DNA of 64,000 nucleotides, from the NCBI RefSeq assembly GCF_901933205.1, contig NC_044572.1, positions 109,814,965-109,878,964 on the forward strand, written 5' to 3'. Of the stretch, positions 11,794-24,822 are shown piece after piece. The position numbers were made by a program, and so were the translations under genes. The number at the start of each line of letters is the position of its first letter. Position 1 is the first letter of the stretch. The notes beneath the pieces are model-generated. The model did no database searches and was not told the DNA's origin. It saw only the letters and a program-made list of their open reading frames with translations. The DNA comes from Camarhynchus parvulus. Lineage: Eukaryota > Chordata > Aves > Passeriformes > Thraupidae.

Positions 11794-14700
11794 GTGAGTA
11801 AGGAGAAGGGACCACACTTGCTGTAGCACTGCAGAACAAAGTGGAGTCGGGTAGAGTGCTGGCTGCACTGCTGTAGGAAAAACCTTGGGGGGTAATGGGA
11901 GAACAGGGCATTCTTGTGGTCATCTGTCTCTGGCAACTTGAGAGACTTTGACAGATACCTTCAAGACAGCTCAGATAACAACTAAATGTGTATCATGATG
12001 CCTCTAGTGTTGCTCAGGGCTTCAGTTGTGTTTTCGCTTAATATTTTCATCTTTAGAGCACTAGGAAGGCCTGAGCAATGTCTTATCAATGATAAGGCCA
12101 ATAAAGTGCATACTTTCTGGTAGCAAAGTACTTCAGGAATGCTCATCTGTTGTTGGGAGTATGGGTATAATATTTCAGTGGAAAAGTCTCTATTAACTGT
12201 ATAGAGTTCAGTCTTCAGTTCCCTGAGTTCCTCTTCAGCACAATCCTTTCTGGAATTCTTCAAAATGTTTGGTCTATGCTTGTGATTATTTTCTGAGCTG
12301 GATTATTTACCTGAATTTTAAGGGTAGCAAAAAAGATGAGATTTCTAGTAAAGCAGCTGGTTGGTAGTGGCTGTAGGCTGGAAGGGCTACTCTTCATAAA
12401 AATTTTGGGGAACTTTGAAGTGGGAACATTACTTCTCTCTTCACTGCCCTGCACCCCAAATTATAAAAGAGGAAATACTTTTCTTATGTATTTCAGCATT
12501 CATTACCTGAGTTTTAGCCTCCAGCTGCCTCTCGTGTTTGACCATATCCTTTTGCAAAATACTTTTTCCTGTTTTGCAAAGGTCTGTATCTGGTTTTTAT
12601 CTTCATTGATAGCTGCAAATCTTTTCTGAGTTCCCCAATTTGTAATCTTTTGCTTCTGAAATGTTTTTAACTCTTTTTGGATACAATTCAAAAACTAAGG
12701 GAAGATATTTTATTTGGGGTTTTTAATGGCTACAGATACAACTATTGATAGTTTAGATGTAAATAGATCAGTAGCGAAGGGAAAATGAAGTTCAATATTA
12801 ATTAAGTCCTAGTCTGATATGATTCTGATTCACTGCCTTTTTTTTGTTCTCATTTATCTTTTCCTTCACAAGCTTTTTTTCATGCTTTACATTTGGTTTT
12901 GTTTTCCTGTTTTCTTCTTGTTTCTCTCTCCTACAAACTTAGTTCCGTTTTTCTCTTCAGGTTTCCTCTGTCGTTTTTAAACCACGAGGTTTTGCATTTA
13001 TGCAGCTGTATCCTTCTGTGTAGACCTTAACCTACATGAAGATTTTTGTACCAGAAAAACTGTTTTAAGTAGGGTGTGATTCAACTTTTCTCTTTGTTTC
13101 CTTCTTTTTTCTTCTGCTGACCTGTTACTGTAGAATGCTTAGCATGTGTAAGTCTCGGACTGCTGCAGCTTGTTTCATGTCTGCTCTGGGAAGATGTAAA
13201 TCTGCACTGATCTGATCCTTTCCAGACTACAGACATCTGCAACTGTACTAGTCTACTCTTCTCATTTGTTTAAATTTTAAGACGTTCTGGACACAAAGCT
13301 CATTCCTGTATGCATGTAAAGTGAGATTTCTTTAGGAAGCTTCATAGCTAGCTGTCTGTCTTCCTAGAAACTCTGCCTTTTATTTGCTTAAAAAAATACA
13401 TATATATTTAGTAGGATGTGCTTTTCATGTAAGAAAAGGTTTATTTCATGAAACTGTAATGTTTGGACAGAGGATACATCTGCATTGTCACGGTTGCTTT
13501 CCTTACCTATATGTCTCTCAAGGCACTTCATAAATACGTCAGTTAGTTGTAGCAAAACTGCATTAAACCTCATCTCTACTCCTATTTTCTCTCTTTTTGA
13601 AATTATCTTAATGTCAGTTGTCTCTTTGTTTACTCAACCAACTTCAAAAAAAGTTGGGCTGGATACTGTTAAAATACTGGAGGCAGGGAGGGGAGAGAAT
13701 GAGGGATGTTTTTGTGGTTTTAGATTATAATTTGGCACTTTTAGTTTACATTAATTGGAAATTGGACTTGTATACTTAGTGGAAGTTTCCTCTATCCCAG
13801 TTCCAAGCTTCTATTCTCTTAAACTCTTACTTGAGAACTCTGAATGCTGAAATCTAGTTCTTGTTACTCTGCATTGAATTTGTACTTCTGTAATAAACAA
13901 ATGCTGTTTCTGTTAAAACCCTTGTCTGTCAATTCAAATGTGTGACTAGTGAAAAAACAAATTAACTAAATCTAATCCTGACATGGTGAAATACGCATAT
14001 TTATGTATCTTGTTAACATCTTATGTATCTCATTAAAATCAGTCAGAAGCAAAAGAAACCCAAAAAAAAGTGGGATGAAAGGGGAGGCAATCCGTGAACT
14101 ACCTGTGTGGTTTTGGGATACATAATACACTGCACACTGTTGTCTTGTATTTTGAGACAGTTGTATGGCAGGACAGAGTGGGATGAGATGGGGTGTTTTG
14201 TAAGTGGCCTGCTTCTGGTGCTGTTGTGTCCTGAGAGCAAAATTTCCCGTTACCTTCAAAATAAAACTCCAGAATTACATTCTGACTTTGCTTTTTGCCC
14301 TCTGACGAGGTGACTAAGTAAATAAGATGTAGACACACAGGCTGCTGGCTCCTGGAGGTGATTATTCATGTCAAAAATTGAACACTTAATTTTGGAGCCT
14401 TTGTAAAGTTAGACTTTGCTTTTGTAACTGTACTTTGTAACTGTACTTGTATGTGCTGTGAACTCAGTGCACAACCTGGTATGTGAAACATCTCCAGCAG
14501 TAGACTTGCATTAAGTCCTTCAGGAAGCAGTGTTTAGAGAAGTGCTGATATGCTTGCTAGTATTTGTTTGCATACAGAATCCCATGAGACTTCAGCACTG
14601 CAGTATAAGCAATTTAATTTCAAAAATAAAATACTGGCAGGGGGCTGGTTGTAAGAATCTTACCACCAGACATTGCTCATGAGAACGGTCCCACTGCATT

Positions 14701-17700
14701 TCAGAGGAGCTTTGTGTCAGGGCAAGAATTACCAGGACTGAACCCACATTTCTTTGTAACTAGATATTAATTTCTTTGGGTCCAATGTCTTAAGGTACAT
14801 ATTTACAATCTTGAAAGCAGGGGATTTGATGTGAGAATTGTCACTTGCTATAGGCAAAGCAACCCCCATAAACTGATAAAAGCTTTCGAACCAGCGTGTG
14901 TGATGCAGGACAGAGCTCAGCTGCCTGGCCGCTGAGACATCTGACAGGAGCCTGCTCTGATCTTGTGGCTATGTGGAAGTATTATTGCAATGTTGTATCT
15001 AAATAAGGCCTATTAGCTTGGACACATCACATGAAAATGATTGTGTGTTTTGGGCTGGAGCTGGTTTCTGTCTGGCCAGCCGGGAACAAAACAGGCAAAA
15101 GAACTCAGCCCTGCCTGCCCCTGCCTGTGTAGGCTTGCCTTTGGTTTTCTTTGCAGTACCTGAGCAACTTCTTGGATTGAGATTTTAAATTAACACCTCA
15201 TAATTTTTCGCAAACTAAATGTGAATCGTTAAGTGTTTTTAACACCTGGAAAAGAAAAAAGTTTATTACTGAGTTTAATTAAATTGATTTCTAAGTCTTT
15301 ATTCACTTTGCAGAAATACATATCCAGCAAAAAATAAAGATTGCCTGCAAAGACACAAGAGAGTGGAAACAAAGGCTTCCACTCTTCCACTGGTGGTGAT
15401 TTTATGGCTTCAACGTACCTGGGTTTTTTTCTGTTTGTTTCATTGTAAAAATTATAGAAATAATTTACCATACCTGACAGAAAGTAATGAGAGTTGGTAT
15501 TTTTAGAGATTCCAGGATTCATTTGACTGCTAATACTGCAAGACTTGGGGATAGACTGTTTGCCTTAGATACTCCTGTCTTCGGCTCATAAGATATGCCT
15601 ACTAGTTAACATTCAAGATAACTGACCTGAAGGAAATGGTGCTGATTAGAATTCTTTCCCTTGCCAGTAAGTTTAACAACTTTGAAATGTTTTTCATGTA
15701 TTTCTGAAGTAAAACTACTAGAAGTATGTGATATTTATAGAGTTCTTGGCAATAGCAGTATAAACCACAGATCACGTTTGGTTTGGACAGGCTCAGAGGT
15801 CAATCCATACCTATTTAATCTGAAAGTCTGGTACGAAGCCTCTAGTTCAGGAGGTTCATGTGGTGCTAGTTACTGGGGGCAGGGGCAGTATGAAGGGGAC
15901 ATAACCACTCTGTTCTGTTCTTACACTGCCTGAAAACTCTGCAGAAAATGAGGTCCTTGGCTGGATAGCCGTTATTCCCTATGCAACGTCTCTGAGACAG
16001 TTTATTTTAGGAACTTGGTACGGCAAGTACATAAAACACTTGAATCTGTGACATCAACAAGCAACTTCAAAGTTGTTCTTTAGTTTCTCTTAACCTGTGA
16101 AACCGCGGGGAGTCATAATTACTCAACTTTGAGTGTTCCAGTGCCTGAAGAAAGTGTTTAATGTGGACTTCTCATTTCTGTTTGCATAACGCTAAATTCA
16201 GTCTCTCCTCAGTGAAGGAGTTTTAAAAGACTTTGAATTATTTACTGCCAAGAAGAACGACTCATACAAAACATTGCTACAGATCAGCTGATGTACAGGG
16301 ATGAAATCTTGTATCTTAAGTCCTTTAATGTAGGCCAATGGTGGAAGTTGCTGTAGAAACGTGCAGGCAAGCTCTGAAGAAATTTATGTGCAAGAATCAA
16401 TCTGGTTTTGTGGATTCGGGTAATATTCTACTTTAGAATTATCCTGGGCATGCTGTAGGCTGTTCTTGACTCAACAACAGCATTTATGATAAATGAGTAT
16501 GCTACTGTGATTTTTGCATTGTCTTACCTAACACTGTCTTACGTCATCTGGGTGAGAAACAACAGGACCAACACAGGAAGCTCACATGAAATAGGTATTT
16601 TGAGCTAGCATGGCTTATGTTAAAGAGCATTTGGCTTCCATTTGATGAAATTTTTTTTTAATCACTGTTGCTGTCATCAAGCAAGGGAAACATTTAAGAA
16701 CATTTACAGAGTACCTATCACTAGAAAGGTCATGTGAAAGCAGGATCTAGGCTTCACATGTTAATGAAATGCAGACATGATCTCCTGCTGCTCTGTAAAG
16801 AAAGCATCTATATCCTTCTAAATTTTCTCAAATTAAGGAAAGACATGTATAGAACATCTTTCACATACGTTCAGTTTCTCTGGTTATTCCACAGAGAGGC
16901 AGCTTCTTTGAATGCTTGATAGATCAGTTTTGTCCAACTGATCAATGTTCACCATCTTCCTCTCATGAAATCTGGGCACTTTATATACACATATAAATAT
17001 TCAAATGGATGGAAAAGGGGGAGGGGAGGAGATCACCAGTCAGATCCCCCTCATTGGAAAGATGTTGGCTCTGCCTTAACATCTTCAAAGAAGGAATGTA
17101 ACAATGGCAGAGTGGGAGAACCTGATAAGAGGGATGAGGCTCACTCAGAAGATAAAATTCTACAAAACTTCAGAGCTGTAAAGCCAGTGTGGGCACTATT
17201 TCTAAAGCACATACGGGAATGGCCTTGGAGCCAAAGATCAGATCATATCATCTGCTTGGAATTGCTTCTCAGAGATCATGCAGTTGTGAAAATCGAAGTT
17301 CCTTTCAGAAGCAGCTGAAGCAGTAGCAGGTTTTTTGCAAGAATTTACTTTTTGTTTTGCTAAGATATACTTTTCCTAGTGCAATCACTTTAGAAGAGGT
17401 GTTTTGTCTTTTGAGAACAGAAATGCACATACTTTCTATGAACTGAAAGTGGTCCCTAGCAAGCTTTTAATATAATTTCTCCAGTGTTTCTTTTGCTTTG
17501 TCTTTTCTTGACAGAATAGTCCTTAGGATTTTTCTTCTATTTTCTTTTAAAAAAATTATTTTTCTTTTGTCCATCCTCTCATGGAAAGGTAGAAAATTTT
17601 CTCTGTAAAGCTGCTCAGGTATATGCTATTTGATATCTCTAGAAGTGAAGAGATTAAGCAATTAATATTATATGAGTTTGTTTACTTTGCATGTAGAAAA

Positions 17701-20700
17701 TCAAAACAACACAATTTCTTAGTAATCTAATCAGTGAATAGTGGTGTTCCTTCATGGGTGGATGACATAATTGGAAAAATGCAGAATTGCACAGCTTTGA
17801 TTCCAAGAGGAGCAAAAGTAATTGATGTCATTTCTGTGATCTGCCACAACCACCTGAAGCAACAGATATGTGGTATTTCGGATGTGGGCTATGTCTAATA
17901 AACACAGTGACACGATCACATTTTTACAGTGAGACAGACATGCTTATTTTTACAAGTGTGGCATGGATAGACACATTATATAAATGCCATATAGAAAATA
18001 TAAATACCCTGAAAAACAGAGATGAAAAACCTGCTCTCTATAAAAGGGAGAAAAGATGGAAACACAGGAAGACAGGAGCCTCAAGACAGTAGATACAGAG
18101 TTGTGTAGAAGATTGAAGCTGGATTTTTAAACACAACTGCCTGTCTCTGGATTAATAGCTGATGGTATCTTGCCATGCTGAAAAAGGGGAATTTCCACTG
18201 CACTGTACCAATGAGGTGCGGGGGTTTGTTGATCCATTTGTTTGCTTTCGGCCAAATCAGAGGGGTCAGAAGCGAGCGGTGTGTTTGCAAAGCAGCAGCT
18301 TGGCTTTCAGATCAAGGCTGAAATGCGTTGTTGCTGCCACAGAAGCCTCCATCAGGGTAGAATAACTCTGGCCTCCCTGACCAGATGTGTCTGAACTGGG
18401 CACATCCAGTTAGGCATTGTGCTCCTGCCTCACACCCCCACAGCCCGCACAGAGCTCGCCCGAAAGGAGCACTCACTGCATGTTGTTCTCTGGAGGGAGT
18501 CTCCACCAGGATGACTATTTCCAATATGGGCTTGTAAGAATAAAGAAGTTGTAGAAAAGAGGCAGGGGATGTGAACAGCCTGGTTTATGCATGGGGTGTG
18601 TTTTTCTATTTTTCTGAAATAATAGATACTGTCCAGCTTAGATCCTACTGGAATAACTGTGATGTCCATTTTAATGGGAAAAATCTGAATCACCTCACTG
18701 TGGTGCTTCCATGTTGAGGAATTAGCATACATTTGAGTCCACAGCTTTTAGCAACAGAATAGGAATATTGTTTTTAAACATCCATTCCTTACAGTCAGTG
18801 ATGTTGTTTATGTCCGAAAAATTACTGGAAAAAATATTCAGTGAGAATGCAAATGTCTTCTCCTAATATGCAAGAAATAATCTCATCCTGAAAAATCTAA
18901 TAAAGTTTTGTTTCGTTTTTTTTTTTTAATGAAAGGTCTGTACTTGAAACTTTCCAGCTTTTATAAGTGAGGAAATTCCAAGCATTTTGTAGTGACAGAT
19001 ACTGTTAGTGGGTAGTTGTCCACTGACGTCAAAACCAGAGGATGGTGAACAGCTTTGTTCAAGTCAACGAAAAATGTACGGTCTTGGATAAACTCTGTGT
19101 TAGCAACGGAGCTATCATTGATATACGAGCAGCTTCACATGAGTTCCCATGTGTATTCAATCCAATGCTAAATTCCAGATCTTGTTTAATGAGCAACTGG
19201 TGGAGCCAAGACCTGGCACTGCAGTCTGCTTTATCCAGTCATGAAGGAAAAACAAGCTAAATAAGTTCAGATGAACAAGTTCAGAATTACTGCAGGGTTA
19301 TTAAAAAGTTGTGATTTGTATTCCTCTGCTAATGTTTATGACTAACAGATTTGGGACGTGTAAAACAATACTTAATTTGTAAAAAGACTATGTGCCAAAA
19401 TTCCTTCAGTAGTTTAACCACTGAAGAGCAAGTTTTGACTTTGTGAATGGGTTTCTTTAAATGTTCAAGATTATCAGTAATCGGCTCATCTTTTTTTTTT
19501 TTTTTAATTTAACTTTTGAAAATTTATGGTTTCTGCTTGTTGGATTGCTGTTTATCACTTCCACTTCATGAAATAAAATGCATTTCCATAGCTCACTGTG
19601 GAGAGGCAGTTTTCAAGACAAGTGCCATTGTCTTTATTTATCAGGTGTGATTTGCTACTGTAATGGTAGATGTGTATTTGGAGTATGGTTTTCCATGCAG
19701 TTCTGTGTGCAGTTAGGTTGGGGCTTGAATAAGCTGGATATTTTCTGGATATATGCTGGATTTTCATGCTAAGGATGCTTTTGTCCTTGGGCAATTTTGC
19801 GTGGGCAAAGAGATGGATAAAGCATGAGTTTGCCAAATTACCCTGTGTGGTCATTCCCTACAATATTAAGGTATGCTTTGTCAGATTCCTCCTCCTGAAT
19901 GTCATATTTAAGTGTAGGTAAGCAACAGTTAATTACTGTAGTCCTAGCAGAAATAGTAATTAAAGCCCCAAGTATTTCAAAAGGGGAATGTGGCTTTCAG
20001 ATATTTGAAAGATTTGGAATGTTACTACCCAAAATACAGTATTTAAAACATCTCAGCTATCCTGGGGGGCGGGAGCATGGGAGGGCAAGGAGGAGAACAA
20101 ATTTTACTGTTACTTCTACCAGGCAGATTACTTCTCTTTCAGTAAAAGCTCGTGGAAAAATACCTGTAGTCCTATGTATTTTTGGCAGAAGAATGTACTT
20201 TGGTATATGAAACAGTTCAGCTGTGAAACATCCAGTGTAGACTTTTGTGTGTTTGACGAAGCTTCTCTTCCTACCGGTCTTCCAAGTCAACATTCACTGT
20301 GCAGATTGCAATGTATTACTTCTCCCTGACTGGTAGGCTTCTTTGACAGTGTCCTGATACGTCCTGAGAAAGCACTCCTCTAGTTACTGTCCCAGTACAG
20401 CCTTCTGGAACACCAAGTTTCTCCAATCAGAAGTTTCAGAACAATATTTAGAGCATTAGAAGTCCTGTACAACCACTAATTTTACCTTTGGGGATTTGTG
20501 TGTGGAAAGCCAAATCACTGATGTGGCGCCAAAAAAAAAAGAAAAAATCATTACTTGGCAGTATGTGGGAAGGGGGTGGTTGTGTGTATGGGGGTTTTCG
20601 TTTGTTTTCATGGTTTTTTTCTTTCTTCAACCTCTTTGGACTTCTGAAACATTACCTGTTTTCTCTCTTCTTGGTAAAAGAGATAAAGAAAGAGTTAAAA

Positions 20701-22699
20701 ATAAAGAAGCCCAGTGAACATTTCTCTGGATGTTTTTTGTTTTGATGGTTATCTTCCCTTTTTCTAAGTCTTGTATTTATTTTTTTTCCTGTAAGCAGCA
20801 CATGTTTGCTGTTGAGCAGATCATGATAATGGACTTCTGCATGGTCTTCCTGGCAGTGATTGTCCATAGTCAGTCCAAGGTCCTTGGCTGTCATAAAAAA
20901 CAGGACTGCGTGTCCACCTTGCCTCTGCTGTTAGTCTTGCCACGTCTGTTAGTGCAAACCCAAGTCTGTCAGCATCTCCAGCTAATCCCTTGTAATGTGA
21001 ACTGAGGCTATGAAGAAATATCCTGAGGTACTCTGAGGTATTGTTGGGACAGACATTGAGGCTCATAACTACTCCCAAGAAAAACCTGGCAGAATATTTA
21101 CAGTGCTGCATGCACACACTGAAAGCGCCGAACTTGAGAACACTTAAGATTCAGTATAAAACCATAAATTACATTGATTTTATTTGTGTTTTCATCTGTC
21201 TTCCCAGCATGGCACAGCATGTCTGTCTGTTGTGTTTCCCAAAGTTCCTCCAAGTTTGTCCTCCAAGCTGAGGTTCATTTTTGAGAAACGTGGGCAATGC
21301 AAGTATGTGAGATTTGTACATGGCATTTGTGCCTTACCGCTTGTCTTCTGGTTCACTGAGCTTGTCATAAATATTAATTTTATAGGGCTGGTAGTTTTTT
21401 ATGCATTGTGAATGTACAGATTGAGGAAGAGATAAATTTTATTGATATGGGCTGTCACTGGATTTTACAGGGTTTATATGCTTGAAGGAGCTCACATTTA
21501 CAGTATATATGTATAACAATCATTCTTTAAATTATTTTTGAAGACATTTGAATGAAAATACATTTTATACAATATAGGATTGTTCTTTATTATATTCCCA
21601 AATATTTCTTACCTTCCATCTCTCACACAAAACCAAATAAGTTGCCCAGTATTTTCTTTGTCTTTTTGCAGCCTCCTGTGGTTTACAGCTTGAGGAGTTC
21701 TGCATGAGGTGATTGTCTAATTTTGCTGGGATATATTTGACCTTAGGAGTTTTTTTTGAATCTTGCTGTACAGCAGGGACCTGTTTTCTAGCTATACTCA
21801 AAAGCAAACCCATTTTAAAAACAAACTTCAACATGATCAGCTTCTAGAATAGTCCACCTAAGTCTTGAGAATTGCCTTTGGTTGTAGGTCACTGCAGATA
21901 CAGCTGCAATTTCTTGATTTTTGAGGACTGATGCTTACCTAGGAAGGAATGGAATCCTATTAGGTTTACTGGTTACCCTGAAACTGCCCTAAACACAGCT
22001 AGAGGAGAAAACAAGGGGGAGAAGTTATTTCCACAACCCAAATAAAAATTACACCTTTTCTGGAGGGGGAGGGAGCAACTTTTATGTCTATTTATATTTA
22101 GATTAGACTGCATATGAAAGTATTATTTTCCTGTGTGTTCCAGTTAATTGCTTGGGATTCTTTACCTTTGATCATCAATCTTGTTCTTTGGCAAACCTTA
22201 CGTATTGAAGACTGCCTTTCTACAAGAGCTCTGAGAATTGGAAATACGTATAATCTTGCATGCAAAGCCCTTCTCTACTTATTAAACTCTGAACACACAT
22301 TTTCTAAATTAATATAGGTATTGCTTGGGTTGCCATGTTGATTTTTTGAAGCTTTTCTTGGAAAGTTCTTTCTTACCACACATTAACAGCTCCATTGGTG
22401 TATTTTGGCTATGTCTAAGTAAAGCCATTTTCCATTCAAATGTGCACTAAATGTATTGGTTAATATATTTGATTTGTTATTAGTTGCATTTTAACTGCTG
22501 TCTTAATGATACTGTTTTATTAACTATACGTGAACTGTGGATGATTTGGAGGAAGATACTTCCTGCAAGCTAGCAAGACAAAGTACTGCCTTTTAATGTA
22601 TAACCTCATCAGATGTTCAAGCTTATATAAAATGCATATATTGACATTATAAGTAAGTAGAAGCCAGGGTAGTTAGTACATGTGTTTTGTTGCCCCTTT
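11794..22699. other. SPIDR downstream intron, first segment
   Basis: Begins at the GTGAGT donor. AT-rich and mostly unique-looking sequence, with a 13-bp tandem duplication at 14421-14446, a 15-T run at 19491-19505 and a CRE palindrome at 19024-19031. The longest chance frame (16965-17318, 117 codons) has no recognisable domain. A locally GC-richer patch at about 18150-18500 is unexplained. I saw no repeat family here. Confidence 0.55.
14421..14446. repeat. 13-bp perfect tandem duplication
   Basis: The unit TTTGTAACTGTAC occurs twice back to back, at 14421-14433 and 14434-14446. It is a simple two-copy duplication in intron with no visible function. Confidence 0.9.
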
Positions 22700-23650
22700 C
22701 ACCGACACTGGGCACGACGGCAGTCCAGTGAAGGAGGGTTGGAGTCTGGAATGAGATGTCCTTAGGTCCGGCCATGGAGAGCGACATTTGCCTCCCTTTA
22801 ACTTCTACTTTGACTTTCCCCAGCCTCCTCAGCAGTTTTGGAAGTGACACGGTGAGCAGCCAGGCTGGCGCTGCATTCACTGGGATGTACCGTGCGTGTG
22901 GTGCAGAGCGCGTTCCTTTTGTCGCGTTTCCGCCCCGTGCGTGCGCTCGGCTGGACCGCGCCGGTTCTGGGGGCTGTACTGCGCTCCGCATCGATTCAGT
23001 CGCAGGCTTCCAAAATAAACTATTCTGAGTAATCGGGGTGGTTACAAAGGGCAGTGGTGGGAAAGCACCTTCCTGAACAGCATCTCCACGGCGCTTCCCG
23101 GGGCGGTGGGATGCTGCCCGAGCCCCCCGGGCGCAGGTCCGTGCCCTTCCCGCCGGCTGCGGAAGGTGGCAATGTTGTCAGCAGGAGCCCAGGAAAAGCT
23201 GATCTCACCGAGACAGCGGCAGCGCGTATTTGTCCGCAGCTTTCTCTGGCGTCAAAGCTCCACATCCGTGAAATAGGAGCCTGCAGCAGGGATATTTGCT
23301 CGGGTTTGTGCGCCATCGCCTCTGCACAACTTGTAGTAACTCGGTGCGCTCTCCGTGCTGGATGTGGGGATGCGCCGAGGCGGGCACCGCGCTGCTCGCA
23401 CAGCTCTGCTGCCCGCAAGGCCTCTCCGCGCTGGCTGCCTCTGAACTTGCAGACCGACACCCATCCTCCACCCGGGAGAGCTAAACTGAGCTCTTTAAGT
23501 GAAGTTTCATGTCTGCAAAACACTTGTAAATGTTTCTGAAACGCGGTGTCGTTTTCTGCCCACTCCCTCGGGATGTTTACAAACTTTGCTTTGAATTGAG
23601 CTTACCAGGGGAGAGTCGGAGAACTTCCCTGCATGTCGCAGTCACGCTAA
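22700..23650. promoter_or_regulatory. Intronic CpG island (candidate promoter or enhancer)
   Basis: A GC-rich block in otherwise CpG-poor intron. I count ten CpG dinucleotides in 22921-22980 alone, while flanking 60-base lines commonly have none or one. CpGs continue past 23540. Open frames run on both strands (23054-23539 plus, 23020-23523 minus), as expected when stop codons are scarce in GC-rich DNA, and neither resembles a known protein. Possible splice donors exist on both strands: CACG/GTGAGC at 22851 on plus and CTCG/GTGAGA at about 23209 on minus. These would suit the first exon of a nested transcript, but I see no matching downstream exon. Alternatives are an internal SPIDR promoter, an enhancer, or a methylated non-promoter island. 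Confidence 0.6.
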
Positions 23651-23729
23651 GAGCTACCTCCTGACAATGACAGGCTTTTAACCTGCTGAAAGCCTAACAG
23701 ACCTGTTGCAGGCTTTGGTGGGGATTTCT

Positions 23730-24150
23730 TTCTCTTCTCTTCTCTTCTCTTCTCTTCTCTTCTCTTCTCTTCTCTTCTCTTCTCTTCTCTTCTCTTCTCT
23801 TCTCTTCTCTTCTCTTCTCTTCTCTTCTCTTCTCTTCTCTTCTCTTCTCTTCTCTTCTCTTCTCTTCTCTTCTCTTTCTCTTCTCTTCTCTTCTCTTCTC
23901 TTCTCTTCTCTTCTCTTCTCTTCTCTTCTCTTCTCTTCTCTTCTCTTCTCTTCTCTTCTCTTCTCTTCTCTTCTCTTCTCTTCTCTTCTCTTCTCTTCTC
24001 TTCTCTTCTCTTCTCTTCTCTTCTCTTCTCTTCTCTTCTCTTCTCTTCTCTTCTCTTCTCTTCTCTTCTCTTCTCTTCTCTTCTCTTCTCTTCTCTTCTC
24101 TTCTCTTCTCTTCTCTTCTCTTCTCTTCTCTTCTCTTCTCTTCTCTTCTC
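23730..24150. repeat. (TTCTC)n pentanucleotide microsatellite, 84 units
   Basis: Perfect TTCTC units run from 23730 to 23874 (29 units). One extra T follows at 23875, then 55 more perfect units run from 23876 to 24150. On the minus strand this is (AAGAG)n. The tract is pure pyrimidine on plus and can be expected to adopt H-DNA/triplex structure. It also makes a spurious 186-codon open frame of repeated SLLFS. The near-perfect purity implies recent expansion or active length change. Confidence 0.98.
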
Positions 24151-24245
24151 TTCCCTTCCCTTCCCTTCCCTTCCCTTCCCTTCCCTTCCCTTCCCTTCCC
24201 TTCCCTTCCCTTCCCTTCCCTTCCCTTCCCTTCCCTTCCCTTCCC
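24151..24245. repeat. (TTCCC)n pentanucleotide microsatellite, 19 units
   Basis: Directly joined to the TTCTC tract with no spacer. It has 19 perfect units differing from the TTCTC unit by one T-to-C change. On the minus strand it is (AAGGG)n, whose regular G3 runs every five bases fit the G-quadruplex pattern. The sharp switch of unit suggests that one variant unit arose near the end and was then amplified. Confidence 0.98.
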
Positions 24246-24788
24246 TTCCTCTTTTCTCTTAACTAACTCAGTGAATCTTTTAAACTTCTTCCTATTATTC
24301 CCTCAAAGACTTTTGTGTCTCGTGATTTTTAACATTTTTCCTGTCTAATGCTGATTCTTGACACTTGAGGGAAAGTATGAGAAACTTACTGGTTACGTTA
24401 TCCCATTCCTTTCCTCTTGACTGTCTTGATGCTGCACTGGTAAATGGAGCATTGATTTTAAATTATCTTGGAACCTTTCAACATATTTAATTACTGGATT
24501 CACCTCTCATTCTGTGTTCCTTACCTTCCTTTCTGACAAGATGTGATAGATTTAAACCATTTAGGAGGTCAAATGGAGGAAAAATTTTAAATATTCTTGA
24601 TGTACTTTACAGTAAGCAGAGAGCACATAGGATGATATTACTTTGTATTCCCCCACCTTCCTCCTTAACTTTATTTGCAACACAGATGACAATTTTTGTT
24701 GGACTTATAGTCTAGTTACTTGTTTTTCATAAGACAGGAAAGCAGAGCTAAGGTAACTAACATTGTACAACTTCCGAGGTGGTGAAGT

Positions 24789-24822
24789 TTTGTGTGTGTG
24801 TGTTTGTGTGTGTGTGTGTTTG
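24789..24822. repeat. Interrupted (TG)n microsatellite
   Basis: Short dinucleotide tract of TG repeats with two TTTG interruptions. It lies about 540 bp beyond the pentanucleotide tract. Confidence 0.9.

Noticed and set aside
16965..17318. 117-codon plus-strand frame
   Set aside because: No recognisable motif, and the length is within what chance allows in 64 kb. No convincing acceptor and donor pair surrounds it.
22775..22800. REST/RE1-like site near 'ggagagcgac'
   Set aside because: Only the right half resembles the RE1 motif. The left half does not match.
23020..23539. Overlapping 161-codon (plus) and 167-codon (minus) frames
   Set aside because: Both lie in the CpG island, where stop codons are rare. 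They overlap each other and show no domain, signal or family resemblance.
23706..24266. 186-codon open frame of repeated SLLFS then SLPFP
   Set aside because: It is only the translation of the TTCTC/TTCCC microsatellite. A five-base repeat with no stop in any frame stays open automatically.
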